Part shown: positions 1 through 9,546 of the stretch, piece by piece | Layout of the letters: each line of letters begins with the position of its first letter | How positions within the stretch are numbered: position 1 is the first letter of the stretch | DNA from: an uncultured Bacteroidales bacterium | Lineage (GTDB): Bacteria > Bacteroidota > Bacteroidia > Bacteroidales > Bacteroidaceae | Direction: 5' to 3' | DNA length: 64,000 nucleotides | Assembly: GCA_945836755.1 (NCBI GenBank) | Contig: CAMAMB010000002.1 | Coordinates: 33,578-97,577 of the forward strand | Program-made: the position numbers and the translations under genes | The notes under the pieces: generated by a model | Told to the model about the DNA's origin: nothing | What the model saw: only the letters and a program-made list of their open reading frames with translations | Databases searched by the model: none

Positions 1-2298
1 AAATTATTGTGAGGGTGAAGCGCAAAGGTCGCCCTGAGATTTGTCAGCGTCTGATAGATGGCTGGGAAGGTTTTGCTGTTTGTCTCGCCGTTGAGTTGCA
101 TGATGAGATGGTTCACGGCATCTGCCTGAAGTAGTTTCCGATAGTCGGAAGGTACGGCCCCTGTCTTGGCTTCGGCAAAGAGACGGCCCGTCACATCGTC
201 CAGGTAATCATGGAGAGGGTAGTTGGGATTGAGGCGTAGCATCACGAGACTCGACAACAACGAGCTGACCACTCTCTGCCCTATCCTCTCGGCATAGGAC
301 CGCGGCTGAGGAGTGATGCGAGCCATGTAGGCCGGTGTGGTGAGCCATGTAGGTTCATGCAAGATGTGGCGGTCGAGGAAGTCGACGGCTCGCTGCTGAT
401 CTTCACGAGAGTTATAAGAATAGACGCTACCTTCCTCGTCCGGCGCCTTGTAGTCGTTGAATGTTCCACCTATGTTCGACAGCACGTGGAAGCAATATCG
501 GTTAAACTGATTAACTATCTGCCCGTACATGGTACGAAGGTTGTCTCCGTTGATGTCATTGCTTTCGTAGGTCCATGCCGGCAGATGCTGCAGTTCACGT
601 TGCAGATTGCGTATACCGTATTCCGAAGCCTTCATGGCGTCGTCTCCAAGATCCTCCGTCTGACACCGTGGGTCGTTGGTGCGGTTGGTTTCGCCGTCGC
701 CAAACCACAGACGTCTGTTTGCCCTTAGGCGTGCCGATGTAAGAGGTTCCAGCTCCCAATGGTCTGCATCGCAGTCATAAGCCCCCGGCATGATGCGATA
801 CCCCCACTCTATGGCCCACTCGTCGTAGTCGCCTATGCGAGGGAAGAGGCCCTCTCTACCTATGCTGTCCTCGGGCTGCGCTACATAGTTGAAGCGTGCG
901 TAGTCCATGATGCTGGGTGTATGACCATGCTTATATAGGAATGTCTTGCTGCGAAGGCTGTCCACAGGAACCAGACTCGACGAGCCGAAGTTGTGGCGCA
1001 GTCCGAGCGTGTGTCCCACCTCATGAGAAGACACGAAACGTATAAGCTGCCCCATCAGCTCCGTATCAAATTTCATGCAGCGTGCAGCCTCGTCGAGCGT
1101 AGATGCCTGCACCATATACCAATCGTGCACGAGCGACATCACGTTATGGTACCAGCAAATGTGGCTCTCTATAATCTCACCGCTTCGGGGGTCACTCACA
1201 TGAGGGCCATAGGCGTTCTCAATGTGGGAAGCAAGGTAACGAATGACTGAGAAGCGTGCGTCCTCCATGGACATGGTGCTGTCGTTCTCGGGCCACTCCT
1301 TAGCCATAATGGCATTCTTGAAGCCGGCCTTCTCGAATGCTTTCTGCCAATCGTTCACACCTGCAATGAGATATGGCCGCCACTGTTTGGGAGTAGCCGG
1401 ATCTATGTAGTAGACGATAGGCTTCTTTGGCTCAATGAGTTCGCCGCGCTTCATTTTCTCAGCATCGGCGCTATCTTTCGGCTCGAGGCGCCAGCGAGTG
1501 ATGAAGCGACGTGGTGTGACGCTCTGCTGGTGGTCAGCAAACTCTATATAAGAGTTGGTAAAATAGCCCACGCGCGGATCAAACAGACGAGGCATCATCG
1601 GCTCCTTGGGAAGCAACACAAACGATATGTTCAGCCCAATAGTCACCTTTCCGGTAGCGCGGCCGGCGATGGTAGACTTAGACATTGAGGTCCACGTGTT
1701 TACGGTACGCACCTCGGTATTTGTAGGGAACGTATGAATGCTTTCAATGTATGAGAGGCTGCGCATAAACGACTGTGCGCCGAAGAGTGTGCGGGCCGAG
1801 GAGCTAAGGCCGAGCGCCTGGTTGTCGCTGAGGAAGAGGTCGGTCACCTTGACTTTCATCTTCCCCCTTTGCACATTCTCTATCTTGAACGAAGCGATTA
1901 TAGGGTCGGTGCTACATGAACGCACCGCCGCATTGATGGCATCGAGGGTATCGGCCCGGTTGATTATCAAGCGTGAGCGCATCAACAACCTATCCTTACC
2001 GGTGGTCTGAAAATAGATGGTCTGCTCACCCACCTGCTCTCCGCCATACTTGCCTGTATAGGCCGGAGTGCCGGTATAGCGTACGGTGACGAGGATGTCC
2101 CGTCCTAAAAGGGTGTCCGGTATGTGAAAATACCAGTCATCACCTGAGCGGGTCACGTCAAATAGTCCTTTATCTGCCTTGGAGGCAGCAGCTTCCTGCT
2201 TAGCCTTATCTTGGGGCTCCTTAGGGAGGGAGAATGCGCTCAGCGAGCTACTTAGGGTAAACAGGGAGAGTAAGAGGAAGAGGGGTAAACGTTGCATA
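1..2298 (-). CDS. zinc-dependent metalloprotease (DUF5117/DUF4953-like), C-terminus beyond the left edge
   Basis: Reverse-strand frame from ATG at 2298 (MQRLPLFLLLSLFTLSSSLSAFSLPKE, signal peptide) runs open to the window edge; contains SSHEVGHTLGLRHNFGSS (HEXXHXXGXXH zincin motif) near 990-1030. Absent from the ORF track because it has no stop in the window. Confidence 0.85.
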
Positions 2299-2354
2299 GA
2301 TTATTTGAAGTCATTAGAGATGTATAGGAACAGGCCATGTCGGCACTGCGTATA

Positions 2355-3068
2355 TTATATAGGTGTATATATGCCTTTCAGTATGTGTATGAAGGCTTCG
2401 TGTGAAGCGTCCAAGCGGCTGAAGGCATAGGGGGGTAGTTTGAGCGACAAGGTGGCCGGTAAGTCCGCGATGTCGAAGTATTGGCGAATAATGGCAGCCA
2501 TATTGAGCGAGAGCTGGTCGCCTTTCTTCAAAAGCTGGATACTGTAGAGGCGCAACCTGTCCTTGTCGGCCTCGCCTCGCCTCAGTTGATTGAAGAGCAG
2601 GTAATACGATTCGGGGGTACCTACCTTTAGCAGAAGGGGCGCGAAATCTATATCCCGGCCTTGCCCCATTGCTCTGAGCAACTTCTCGGCCTGCATCCCG
2701 TCGTGTATCACCGGCAGAAGGGCCTCGAGTGTCTTGCTACAATCTATCGGTGTGGCTTGCCGCAAGAATTGTGCCAAGCGTGGGTCGTTCAAGTCTAAAG
2801 TGCCGCCTGCCACCATCCTCGCTGCTGCTTTCAAGAAGGTGCCAAGATAGGCTTTCCGGTCAGCGGGCACAATCTCCACGAAGTAGGCCCAGAATTGGTC
2901 TGACGGCAACTCCGGTAGCAAGCGGTCTCCCAGCAAACTGCCGGCAGCACGAAACTCTGCCACGCTGAGGCGGTCAAGCCAGGCCAACAGGGCGCGGGGG
3001 TCGCCTCCGGCAAGGCAGGTGCCGAGAGCATGTGCAAGACGTGAATTATAGGAACGGGCTTGTGCCAT
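2355..3068 (-). CDS. hypothetical protein (237 aa)
   Basis: Open frame with ATG start, co-directional with neighbours; no recognised domain. Confidence 0.65.
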   Translation of the reverse strand: MAQARSYNSRLAHALGTCLAGGDPRALLAWLDRLSVAEFRAAGSLLGDRLLPELPSDQFWAYFVEIVPADRKAYLGTFLKAAARMVAGGTLDLNDPRLAQFLRQATPIDCSKTLEALLPVIHDGMQAEKLLRAMGQGRDIDFAPLLLKVGTPESYYLLFNQLRRGEADKDRLRLYSIQLLKKGDQLSLNMAAIIRQYFDIADLPATLSLKLPPYAFSRLDASHEAFIHILKGIYTPI

Positions 3069-3145
3069 AGCTACTTAAAGGTGAAGGGTATACGCATGCC
3101 ATAGGGGCTGCATCTGTCGGAGCGGATACGGCAAGGTGGATGCCG

Positions 3146-4564
3146 CTACCTGCGCTCCAGACAGACCACATTCTCTACATGATGGGTCTGCGGAAACATA
3201 TCCACAGGCTGCACGGCAGTCACTTGATAGTCCTTGTCCATAAGGGCGAGGTCACGGGCCTGTGTGGCGGGGTTACAGCTCACGTAGACAATACGCCGAG
3301 GACCGGCCGACAGGATGGTGGCTACTACATCGGGGTGCATGCCGGCCCGCGGAGGATCGGTGATGATGACGTCCGGCCGTCCGTGGGTGCGGATAAAGTC
3401 GGCGGTGAGTATATCTTTCATATCTCCGGCATAGAAGGTGGCGTTTTCTATCCCGTTGAGGATGGCATTCTCCTTAGCGTCCTCAATAGCTTCAGGCACA
3501 TACTCGATGCCTATCACCTCGCGGGCGCTCCGAGCCACGAAGTTGGCTATCGTGCCCGTACCGGTATAGAGATCGTACACAAGTTCGTTGCCCGTAAGAC
3601 CGGCAAACGAACGGGCTGTACGGTAGAGTCTGAGAGCCTGCTCCGAGTTGGTCTGGTAGAAGCTCTTGGGCCCCACTTTGAAGCGCAGGTCTTCCATCAC
3701 TTCATATATATAAGGAGTACCGCTATGTACATGCACTTCCAAGTCGCCTATGGTATCGTTACACTTCAAGTTATTGACCCACAACAGCGACGTCACTTCG
3801 GAAAAACTCTCTCGCACATACTCCAGCATGGCCGTAGCCTGAGCCTGTTCTTCGTCGCTGCGGATGCAGAATTGGAACAGGAGCATGACTTCGCCGGTGG
3901 CTGAGGTGCGCAACATGATGCCTCTCAGCAAGCCCACGCCCCCTCTGAGGTCATAGAATGACAGCCCGTGTTCGAGGGCGAAGTTTCTGATGCCTCCTCT
4001 CAGGCGATTGTTGATGTCGTCCATGAGGTGACACTCTTCTATGTCCAATATCTTGTCGAAGGCCCCGGGTATGTGAAAGCCTACGGCGTTCATACAGTCA
4101 AAGGTGACGCCGCTCTCGATTTCTTTCTTGGTGAGCCATTTCTTGTTGCTGAAGCCAAACTCCAGCTTGTTGCGGTAGGCGCGTTGTCTGGCGCTACCGA
4201 TGATAGGCTGCACCTCGGGCAGCTGCACCTTGCCTATGCGGGTGAGGTTGTCCACAACTTGTTTCTGTTTGTAGGCCAGTTGCAGTTCATAGGGGAGGCA
4301 CTGCCATTTGCAACCGCCACACACCCCGAAATGTTTGCAGAAGGGCTGGGCGCGCTGTGGCGACAGGCTGTGAAAGTGCACAGCTTCTGCCTCCGCATAG
4401 CTGTGTTTCTTGCGGGTGAGTTGCAGGTCAACCACATCGCCGGGAACGACGTAGGGCACAAAGACCACCATGTCGCCTACACGTGCCAAGGCTTTGCCTT
4501 CGGCAGCTACGTCGGTGATGGTCACTTGTGGTATGAGGGGGAGGGGTTTACGTTTGCGGGCCAT
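3146..4564 (-). CDS. rlmD: 23S rRNA (uracil-5-)-methyltransferase, RlmD/RumA family
   Basis: TRAM-like N-terminus, CKHFGVCGGCKWQC Fe-S motif, DLYTGTGTIANFVA SAM motif, ITDPPRAGMH and YVSCNPATQARDL motifs. Confidence 0.9.
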   Translation of the reverse strand: MARKRKPLPLIPQVTITDVAAEGKALARVGDMVVFVPYVVPGDVVDLQLTRKKHSYAEAEAVHFHSLSPQRAQPFCKHFGVCGGCKWQCLPYELQLAYKQKQVVDNLTRIGKVQLPEVQPIIGSARQRAYRNKLEFGFSNKKWLTKKEIESGVTFDCMNAVGFHIPGAFDKILDIEECHLMDDINNRLRGGIRNFALEHGLSFYDLRGGVGLLRGIMLRTSATGEVMLLFQFCIRSDEEQAQATAMLEYVRESFSEVTSLLWVNNLKCNDTIGDLEVHVHSGTPYIYEVMEDLRFKVGPKSFYQTNSEQALRLYRTARSFAGLTGNELVYDLYTGTGTIANFVARSAREVIGIEYVPEAIEDAKENAILNGIENATFYAGDMKDILTADFIRTHGRPDVIITDPPRAGMHPDVVATILSAGPRRIVYVSCNPATQARDLALMDKDYQVTAVQPVDMFPQTHHVENVVCLERR

Positions 4565-4614
4565 TTCTTGGTCGGAATTACGAAAGGTGGGATAGATAGA
4601 ATGAATGGCTGCGA

Positions 4615-5685
4615 CTATCTGACGATGCCCTGCACGCCGAGTGAGATAAGTCGCTGCTTTATGCGCTCCAACAGGGTTGGCATGGCGTAACGCGGGAGTT
4701 CGTCGGGAGCCACAGCCAGAAAGCCTTCGGGCACTTCCTGCAGTTTGCGGAGGGGACTGGCCACGTAGCAGTCTGCCAGGAGGATGCGGTGAGTGAGCAC
4801 GTGCTTCATGCCGTTTACTATTTCAGCCAGTGAGGCCGGATCTATGCCGAGCGTAGCCATAGCTGGATGCGCCGCCACGTCTGAGGGAGTGGGTTTATGG
4901 TCAAATTCGAGCAGGGGAAACTCGTACAGCCCCTGCCATATATCGCCCGGGCCACGTCGATGCAGCCACACCCCTACCTCTGAGGTCACGAAGAGATAGA
5001 CAAAGAAGCGGTTCCTGACTGCCGCGCGGCGGCTCTTCACCGGGTAGCGGTCCGGCTGTTGCTCGGCAGCTGCCTTACAGGTTTCGGCGAGGGGACATCC
5101 CTCTCTACAGAGGGGCTGCGAGGGGGTGCAGACCGTAGCGCCAAAGTCCATGATGCCCTGGTTATAGTCTGCCGAGCCCGCGGGTGGCAAGAGGTGGGCC
5201 GCCAATGCGGCGAAATATTTTCGTCCCTCGGTGGTGTCGATGGCGAGGTCTATGCCGAAGAAGCGCGAGAGCACCCTGTACACGTTGCCGTCTATCACGG
5301 GCAGGGGCATGCCCCAGGCAAAGCTACAGATGGCGGCTGCCGTGTAGTCGCCCACGCCCGGCAAGGCTCTCACGCCCTCGTAAGTGGTGGGGAAAGTGCC
5401 TTGGCGGGCCACTTCACGCGCTGCTTTCAGCAGGTTGTGTGCACGACTGTAGTAGCCCAAGCCCTGCCACAGGCGCATCACGTCGTCTTCGTCTGCACGC
5501 GCCAGGTCCTCGACAGTGGGATAGGCACTGACAAAGCGCTTGTAGTAGCCGAGGCCCTGCGCCACGCGGGTCTGCTGAAGGATTACCTCAGACAGCCAGA
5601 TTTTGTAGGGGTCGCCCACATCGCGCCAAGGCAGGTCGCGGCGGTGCTGAGCATACCAGTCAACGATTGTCTTGGCGAAATCCAT
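4615..5685 (-). CDS. mutY: A/G-specific adenine glycosylase
   Basis: LQQTRV, GVGDYTAAAICSFAWG...VIDGNVYRVLSR HhH-GPD motifs; C-terminal Fe-S cysteines and NUDIX-like domain. Confidence 0.93.
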   Translation of the reverse strand: MDFAKTIVDWYAQHRRDLPWRDVGDPYKIWLSEVILQQTRVAQGLGYYKRFVSAYPTVEDLARADEDDVMRLWQGLGYYSRAHNLLKAAREVARQGTFPTTYEGVRALPGVGDYTAAAICSFAWGMPLPVIDGNVYRVLSRFFGIDLAIDTTEGRKYFAALAAHLLPPAGSADYNQGIMDFGATVCTPSQPLCREGCPLAETCKAAAEQQPDRYPVKSRRAAVRNRFFVYLFVTSEVGVWLHRRGPGDIWQGLYEFPLLEFDHKPTPSDVAAHPAMATLGIDPASLAEIVNGMKHVLTHRILLADCYVASPLRKLQEVPEGFLAVAPDELPRYAMPTLLERIKQRLISLGVQGIVR

Positions 5686-5773
5686 CTTCCGGTGGGTTAA
5701 AAAACTTCAGGGAATGCGTTGCACAGCATGGCTGCCACTCTTGCCCGTGGCAACACACAGCCGGTCTGTCGGT

Positions 5774-6832
5774 TTAATGGAAGAGCTTGATACGTTGCTC
5801 TTCACTGAGTTTGCAGATGAGTATGCGGTCGTCCTCTTCGACGACCACAAAGTCTTCGAGGCCTTGCACCACTACGCGCTTCTTGCCGTGCACATGGACC
5901 ATGCAGCCCCGGGAGTCAAAGAAATGTATGTTTTCTCCCACTGCGGCATTGCCGTAAGCGTCATGCGCCACTTGTTCGCGTAGCGAGCTCCATGTGCCCA
6001 GATCGCTCCAGGCAAAAGAGGCCGGGTGAACAAAGATTTCCTCAGCCTTTTCGAGTATGGCATAGTCCACGGAGATATTCTTGCATTCCGGAAACTCCTT
6101 ATCGAGCCTTTCGCGCTCTTCCGCGGTATCGTACACAGGCATCATCTGCTCAAAGACAGCCGACATCTCGGGTTCATAGACCCTGAAAGCATTGACGATG
6201 GTGCTTACGCTCCAGACGAAGATGCCTGAGTTCCAGAGGTAGTTGGGTTGGGCCACATACTGTTCTGCCACCTCGCGGGAAGGCTTCTCCTTGAAGCCGT
6301 CCACACGGAATATGTTGAGCCCACGCGATGAGGGATAGCTGAGGTCGGCCTTGATGTAGCCATAACCTGTCTCGGGGCGGGTGGGCTTCAGACCGAGGGT
6401 GATGAGGCCGTCGGTCTCTGCGGCAAACGAGAGGCAGTCGCTGATGGAGGCCTGGAAGGCTGCCACGTCGGGAATGTAGTGGTCGGCGGGTGTCACCACG
6501 ATGTTAGCCCGCTGGTTGCGCTTCTTGATTTTCCAGCTGACGTAGCAGATTGGGGGCGCTGTGTTTCGACCGCAGGGCTCAAGCAGCACCTGGTCCTTGG
6601 GCACGAATGGCAGCTGCTCGTAGACCAGCTGAGCGTAGCGGGCCTGCGTCAGCACCCAGATATTCTCTACCGGGGCAAGGTCGCGGAAGCGAGCAGCCGT
6701 GAGCTGAATGAGCGACTGGCCGAGGTTCAGTATGTCTAAAAACTGCTTGGGCTTATCCTCGCATGAGAGCGGCCAGAAGCGACTGCCGGTGCCACCGGCA
6801 AGGATGACTATATGCGTATTTTTGTCAATCAT
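5774..6832 (-). CDS. mannose-1-phosphate guanylyltransferase
   Basis: HIVILAGGTGSRFWPLSCEDKPKQFL nucleotidyltransferase signature; ADHYIPD; WSDLGTWSSL. Confidence 0.92.
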   Translation of the reverse strand: MIDKNTHIVILAGGTGSRFWPLSCEDKPKQFLDILNLGQSLIQLTAARFRDLAPVENIWVLTQARYAQLVYEQLPFVPKDQVLLEPCGRNTAPPICYVSWKIKKRNQRANIVVTPADHYIPDVAAFQASISDCLSFAAETDGLITLGLKPTRPETGYGYIKADLSYPSSRGLNIFRVDGFKEKPSREVAEQYVAQPNYLWNSGIFVWSVSTIVNAFRVYEPEMSAVFEQMMPVYDTAEERERLDKEFPECKNISVDYAILEKAEEIFVHPASFAWSDLGTWSSLREQVAHDAYGNAAVGENIHFFDSRGCMVHVHGKKRVVVQGLEDFVVVEEDDRILICKLSEEQRIKLFH

Positions 6833-6880
6833 ATATCTTGCTTTGAAAACGTTGATAAGGTGTAGCCGACGCTCATCCCG

Positions 6881-7255
6881 TCAATCGGCCTCGCAGATGC
6901 CTTCGATATAAATACGCACAAGGCTGTTGGCTGCGTTGCTGCGTATGCCGACGGGCTTCTTGAAGTGGCCGGGTACCTTGTTCTTGCCATTATAGCTGAC
7001 GGTCACCTGCCCCTTGGCTCCGGGGGCGATGGGGTCTTTGCTGAACTTGGCCACCGTACAACCGCACGACGAGAAAGCCTGCTGTATGACGAGGGGCTCG
7101 TCGCCGGTGTTGGTGAAAACAAAGGTCACCTTCTGCACCTGTGATTCCTTGAAGGCGCCAAAGTTGTGGGTAGTCTTTTCAAATTTGATGACGGCCTGCG
7201 CAGCAGCGCTCAGGGCCATCAAGCTGCCTATCAGCAGCATGAATAGATGTTTCAT
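6881..7255 (-). CDS. DUF1573 domain-containing exported protein
   Basis: MKHLFMLLIGSLMALSAAAQA signal peptide then FEKTTHNFGAFKES...CGCTVAKFSKDPIAPGAKGQVTVSYN; start moved to ATG at 7255 from the track start at 7312. Confidence 0.85.
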   Translation of the reverse strand: MKHLFMLLIGSLMALSAAAQAVIKFEKTTHNFGAFKESQVQKVTFVFTNTGDEPLVIQQAFSSCGCTVAKFSKDPIAPGAKGQVTVSYNGKNKVPGHFKKPVGIRSNAANSLVRIYIEGICEAD

Positions 7256-7605
7256 ATCGTTATATGTTTGAAGTCGGAAAGGATGAAGCAAGAAGCCCGC
7301 AAGTGAAGACAATCTCGGGGAAGCCCTTGTAGGCTCTCACTATATGGCGCAAATTTACGACATATTATCTAACAAAGCGACGTAACGTGCGGTTTTTCTA
7401 CGCCCTCCGTCCAGCAAAAGGGGAACAGGCTGCCGCTTTCCGACCGTAACACGGCAGTCAAATAGTGCGTATTCATCGTAAAATATCGCCACATAGGTGG
7501 AGCTTTCAACACCCGCGCGCAACTCGTCAAAGGCTGGACTGAACGCTTCATTCATGGTGACGGCCGAACCCGGATGTACATCCACGCATCGTCGCCCAAC
7601 CAGCA

Positions 7606-7737
7606 GACGAGCGTACATCAACCAGGCGACGAGCGTACATCAACCAGACGACGAGCGTACATCAACCAGGCGACGAGCGTACATCAACCAGGCGACGGTT
7701 GTACACCGAACGGGAGACGCTGCCTCCGAGCATGGCA
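7606..7737. repeat. 22-bp tandem repeat array, unit GACGAGCGTACATCAACCAGGC
   Basis: Four near-identical units at 7606, 7628, 7650 and 7672; degenerate units in phase at 7694 (GACGGTTGTACACCGAACGGGA) and 7716 (GACG...), and upstream at 7584. Confidence 0.95.
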
Positions 7738-7849
7738 GCAACGGGCGCACGTAGAGTCAGCAAGCCCCGGATGCAAGCCGCCAGCCACCCGAGACAGACC
7801 GGGAGCACCGGGAGAGCCTTGCAGAGAAAAGAAAAGGCGGGACACGCGC

Positions 7850-7879
7850 TTTGTAATTCAACCCAAAAGTGTACTTTTG
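7850..7879 (+). promoter_or_regulatory. Bacteroidetes-type promoter for ruvC
   Basis: TTTG (7850-7853), 18 nt, TACTTTTG (7872-7879); matches TTTG-N~19-TAnnTTTG; 20 nt before ATG at 7900. Confidence 0.7.
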
Positions 7880-7899
7880 CTGCACGCATATCACGACCC

Positions 7900-8490
7900 A
7901 TGGTTGAGCAAGCAGAACAAATCATCATCGGCATCGACCCCGGCACCAACGTGCTGGGCTATGGCGTGCTGAAGGTTACGGGCCGTAAGGTAGAAGCCAT
8001 GGCCATGGGCGTCATAGACCTGAGGAAGGTGAGCGACGTATATCTGAAGCTGGGACGCATCTTTGAAAGGGTTAATTCAATCATCGAAGCCTTTTCGCCT
8101 GACATTCTGGCCATTGAGTCTCCCTTCTGCGGCAAGAATGTACAGACCATGCTCAAGCTGGGGCGGGCGCAAGGCGTGGTCATGGCAGCTGCCATCAACC
8201 ATCAAATTCCCGTCGTGGAGTACGCCCCCAGCAAGATCAAGCAGGCTGTCACTGGCAACGGCGCCGCCACCAAGGAGATGGTGCAGCGCATGCTCATCCA
8301 CCGGCTAGCGCTTACGGAAGAGACCCTCCTACCCTACTTCGACGCCACCGACGCCTTAGCCGCAGCTCTCTGCCACCACCTGCAAGCACATTCGCCCCTT
8401 GCAACTCTCGGGCCAGCCCATAAGTCGGGCGGCCGAGCAGGGTCATGGAGCGACTTCGTTAAACAGCACACCGATCGCATTCACCGATGA
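7900..8490 (+). CDS. ruvC: crossover junction endodeoxyribonuclease RuvC
   Basis: IIIGIDPGTNVLGYGVL...LAIESPFCGKNVQTMLKLGRAQGVVMAAA...YAPSKIKQAVTGNGAATKEMVQ; start re-set to ATG at 7900 downstream of the promoter. Confidence 0.93.
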   Translation: MVEQAEQIIIGIDPGTNVLGYGVLKVTGRKVEAMAMGVIDLRKVSDVYLKLGRIFERVNSIIEAFSPDILAIESPFCGKNVQTMLKLGRAQGVVMAAAINHQIPVVEYAPSKIKQAVTGNGAATKEMVQRMLIHRLALTEETLLPYFDATDALAAALCHHLQAHSPLATLGPAHKSGGRAGSWSDFVKQHTDRIHR

Positions 8491-8568
8491 ACAGGGCCAA
8501 GTATCCCGCCCTTGTCTCTCCTACACACCGAATAACCTCTCTCGTCTCACTCTTATCACCCACTGCTC

Positions 8569-9051
8569 ATGAAGCTATTTCTTGTGCTCTGTCTCTTGTG
8601 TCTGCCCTCGATGGTGAGGGCGCAGGACGTGTTCAATTATGTGCTTGACAATGCCACGCGCGTGGTGAACAGTCCCACAAGCGGTTATACGCAGGCCCAG
8701 ATTGCGCAGTTTAAGCGCACCTCCCTGCTCTACTTGCAAAAGAAAGCCTTTGAGCAGAGCGAGACGGTGGCCACAGACCTTCTTGATACACAAGCCTACT
8801 ATCTGTCAGAGTTCTTGACACTCTTCTTCACGGAGGTAATGAAGGACAAGAAGCAGCCCGAAGCCGTGCGCAAGAACAAGATTTTGCTCTTCATGAATGC
8901 CTCGGTGATGAACCCCATGTGGAACGATACGGACCGCGAGACGACACACGCCTTCATAGACGACAAAGAGAGCATGACGCCTTTCTGTCTCGACACAGAC
9001 TGGCAGAAGGCATACGCGGCCGCTGTCGTCAACTTAGAGTCGCTACGCTGA
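8569..9051 (+). CDS. conserved exported hypothetical protein
   Basis: MKLFLVLCLLCLPSMVRAQ signal peptide; open frame of 160 aa. Confidence 0.65.
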   Translation: MKLFLVLCLLCLPSMVRAQDVFNYVLDNATRVVNSPTSGYTQAQIAQFKRTSLLYLQKKAFEQSETVATDLLDTQAYYLSEFLTLFFTEVMKDKKQPEAVRKNKILLFMNASVMNPMWNDTDRETTHAFIDDKESMTPFCLDTDWQKAYAAAVVNLESLR

Positions 9052-9108
9052 GCCCCCCACACGCCCCTGACCGGCCAGAGACACTACACACCCTTATATA
9101 TCAGACCC

Positions 9109-9426
9109 ATGTACGACATTCAACTCAACGAAAGCGGCTCGCGCCATCTGTGTGTGACTGACGCCCACATGGCTACGCTCCGCAAGTATAACCTGCTCGA
9201 TGGCCTTGTGGGCAGCACAGGCTTCGTGACAGAGGAAGAGGTGAACAAGCTTCGCCGCCGCGTGGAGGCGCTCACACTCAGTCAAGGCGACGAGGCCAAG
9301 GACCTGCTAAAACTCAGTGCCGATGTAGTCTTCGCTGACAAGCTCAAAGCCTTCGGACTAAAGCACCTGCTTGAAGCCTTCCGGCAATACTGCGCCACGA
9401 CGCCTGTCGAAAGCGAAGAAGCGTAG
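9109..9426 (+). CDS. hypothetical protein (105 aa)
   Basis: Open frame with ATG, co-directional with neighbours. Confidence 0.55.
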   Translation: MYDIQLNESGSRHLCVTDAHMATLRKYNLLDGLVGSTGFVTEEEVNKLRRRVEALTLSQGDEAKDLLKLSADVVFADKLKAFGLKHLLEAFRQYCATTPVESEEA

Positions 9427-9546
9427 ACGCTCCGCCGCCCACAAAGGGTGACTAAGAACGCCGTAAGAGAAGGAAGGAACGCAGACCTCTCCGCCGTACG
9501 CCCCAGCTGCCACCCCCGCCCGTACAGACATAGACACGCCCCGCCC

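Noticed and set aside
7497-7972. Repetitive ORFs 7497-7754 and 7574-7972
   Set aside because: Open frames are a by-product of the 22-bp tandem repeat; they overlap the ruvC promoter and start.
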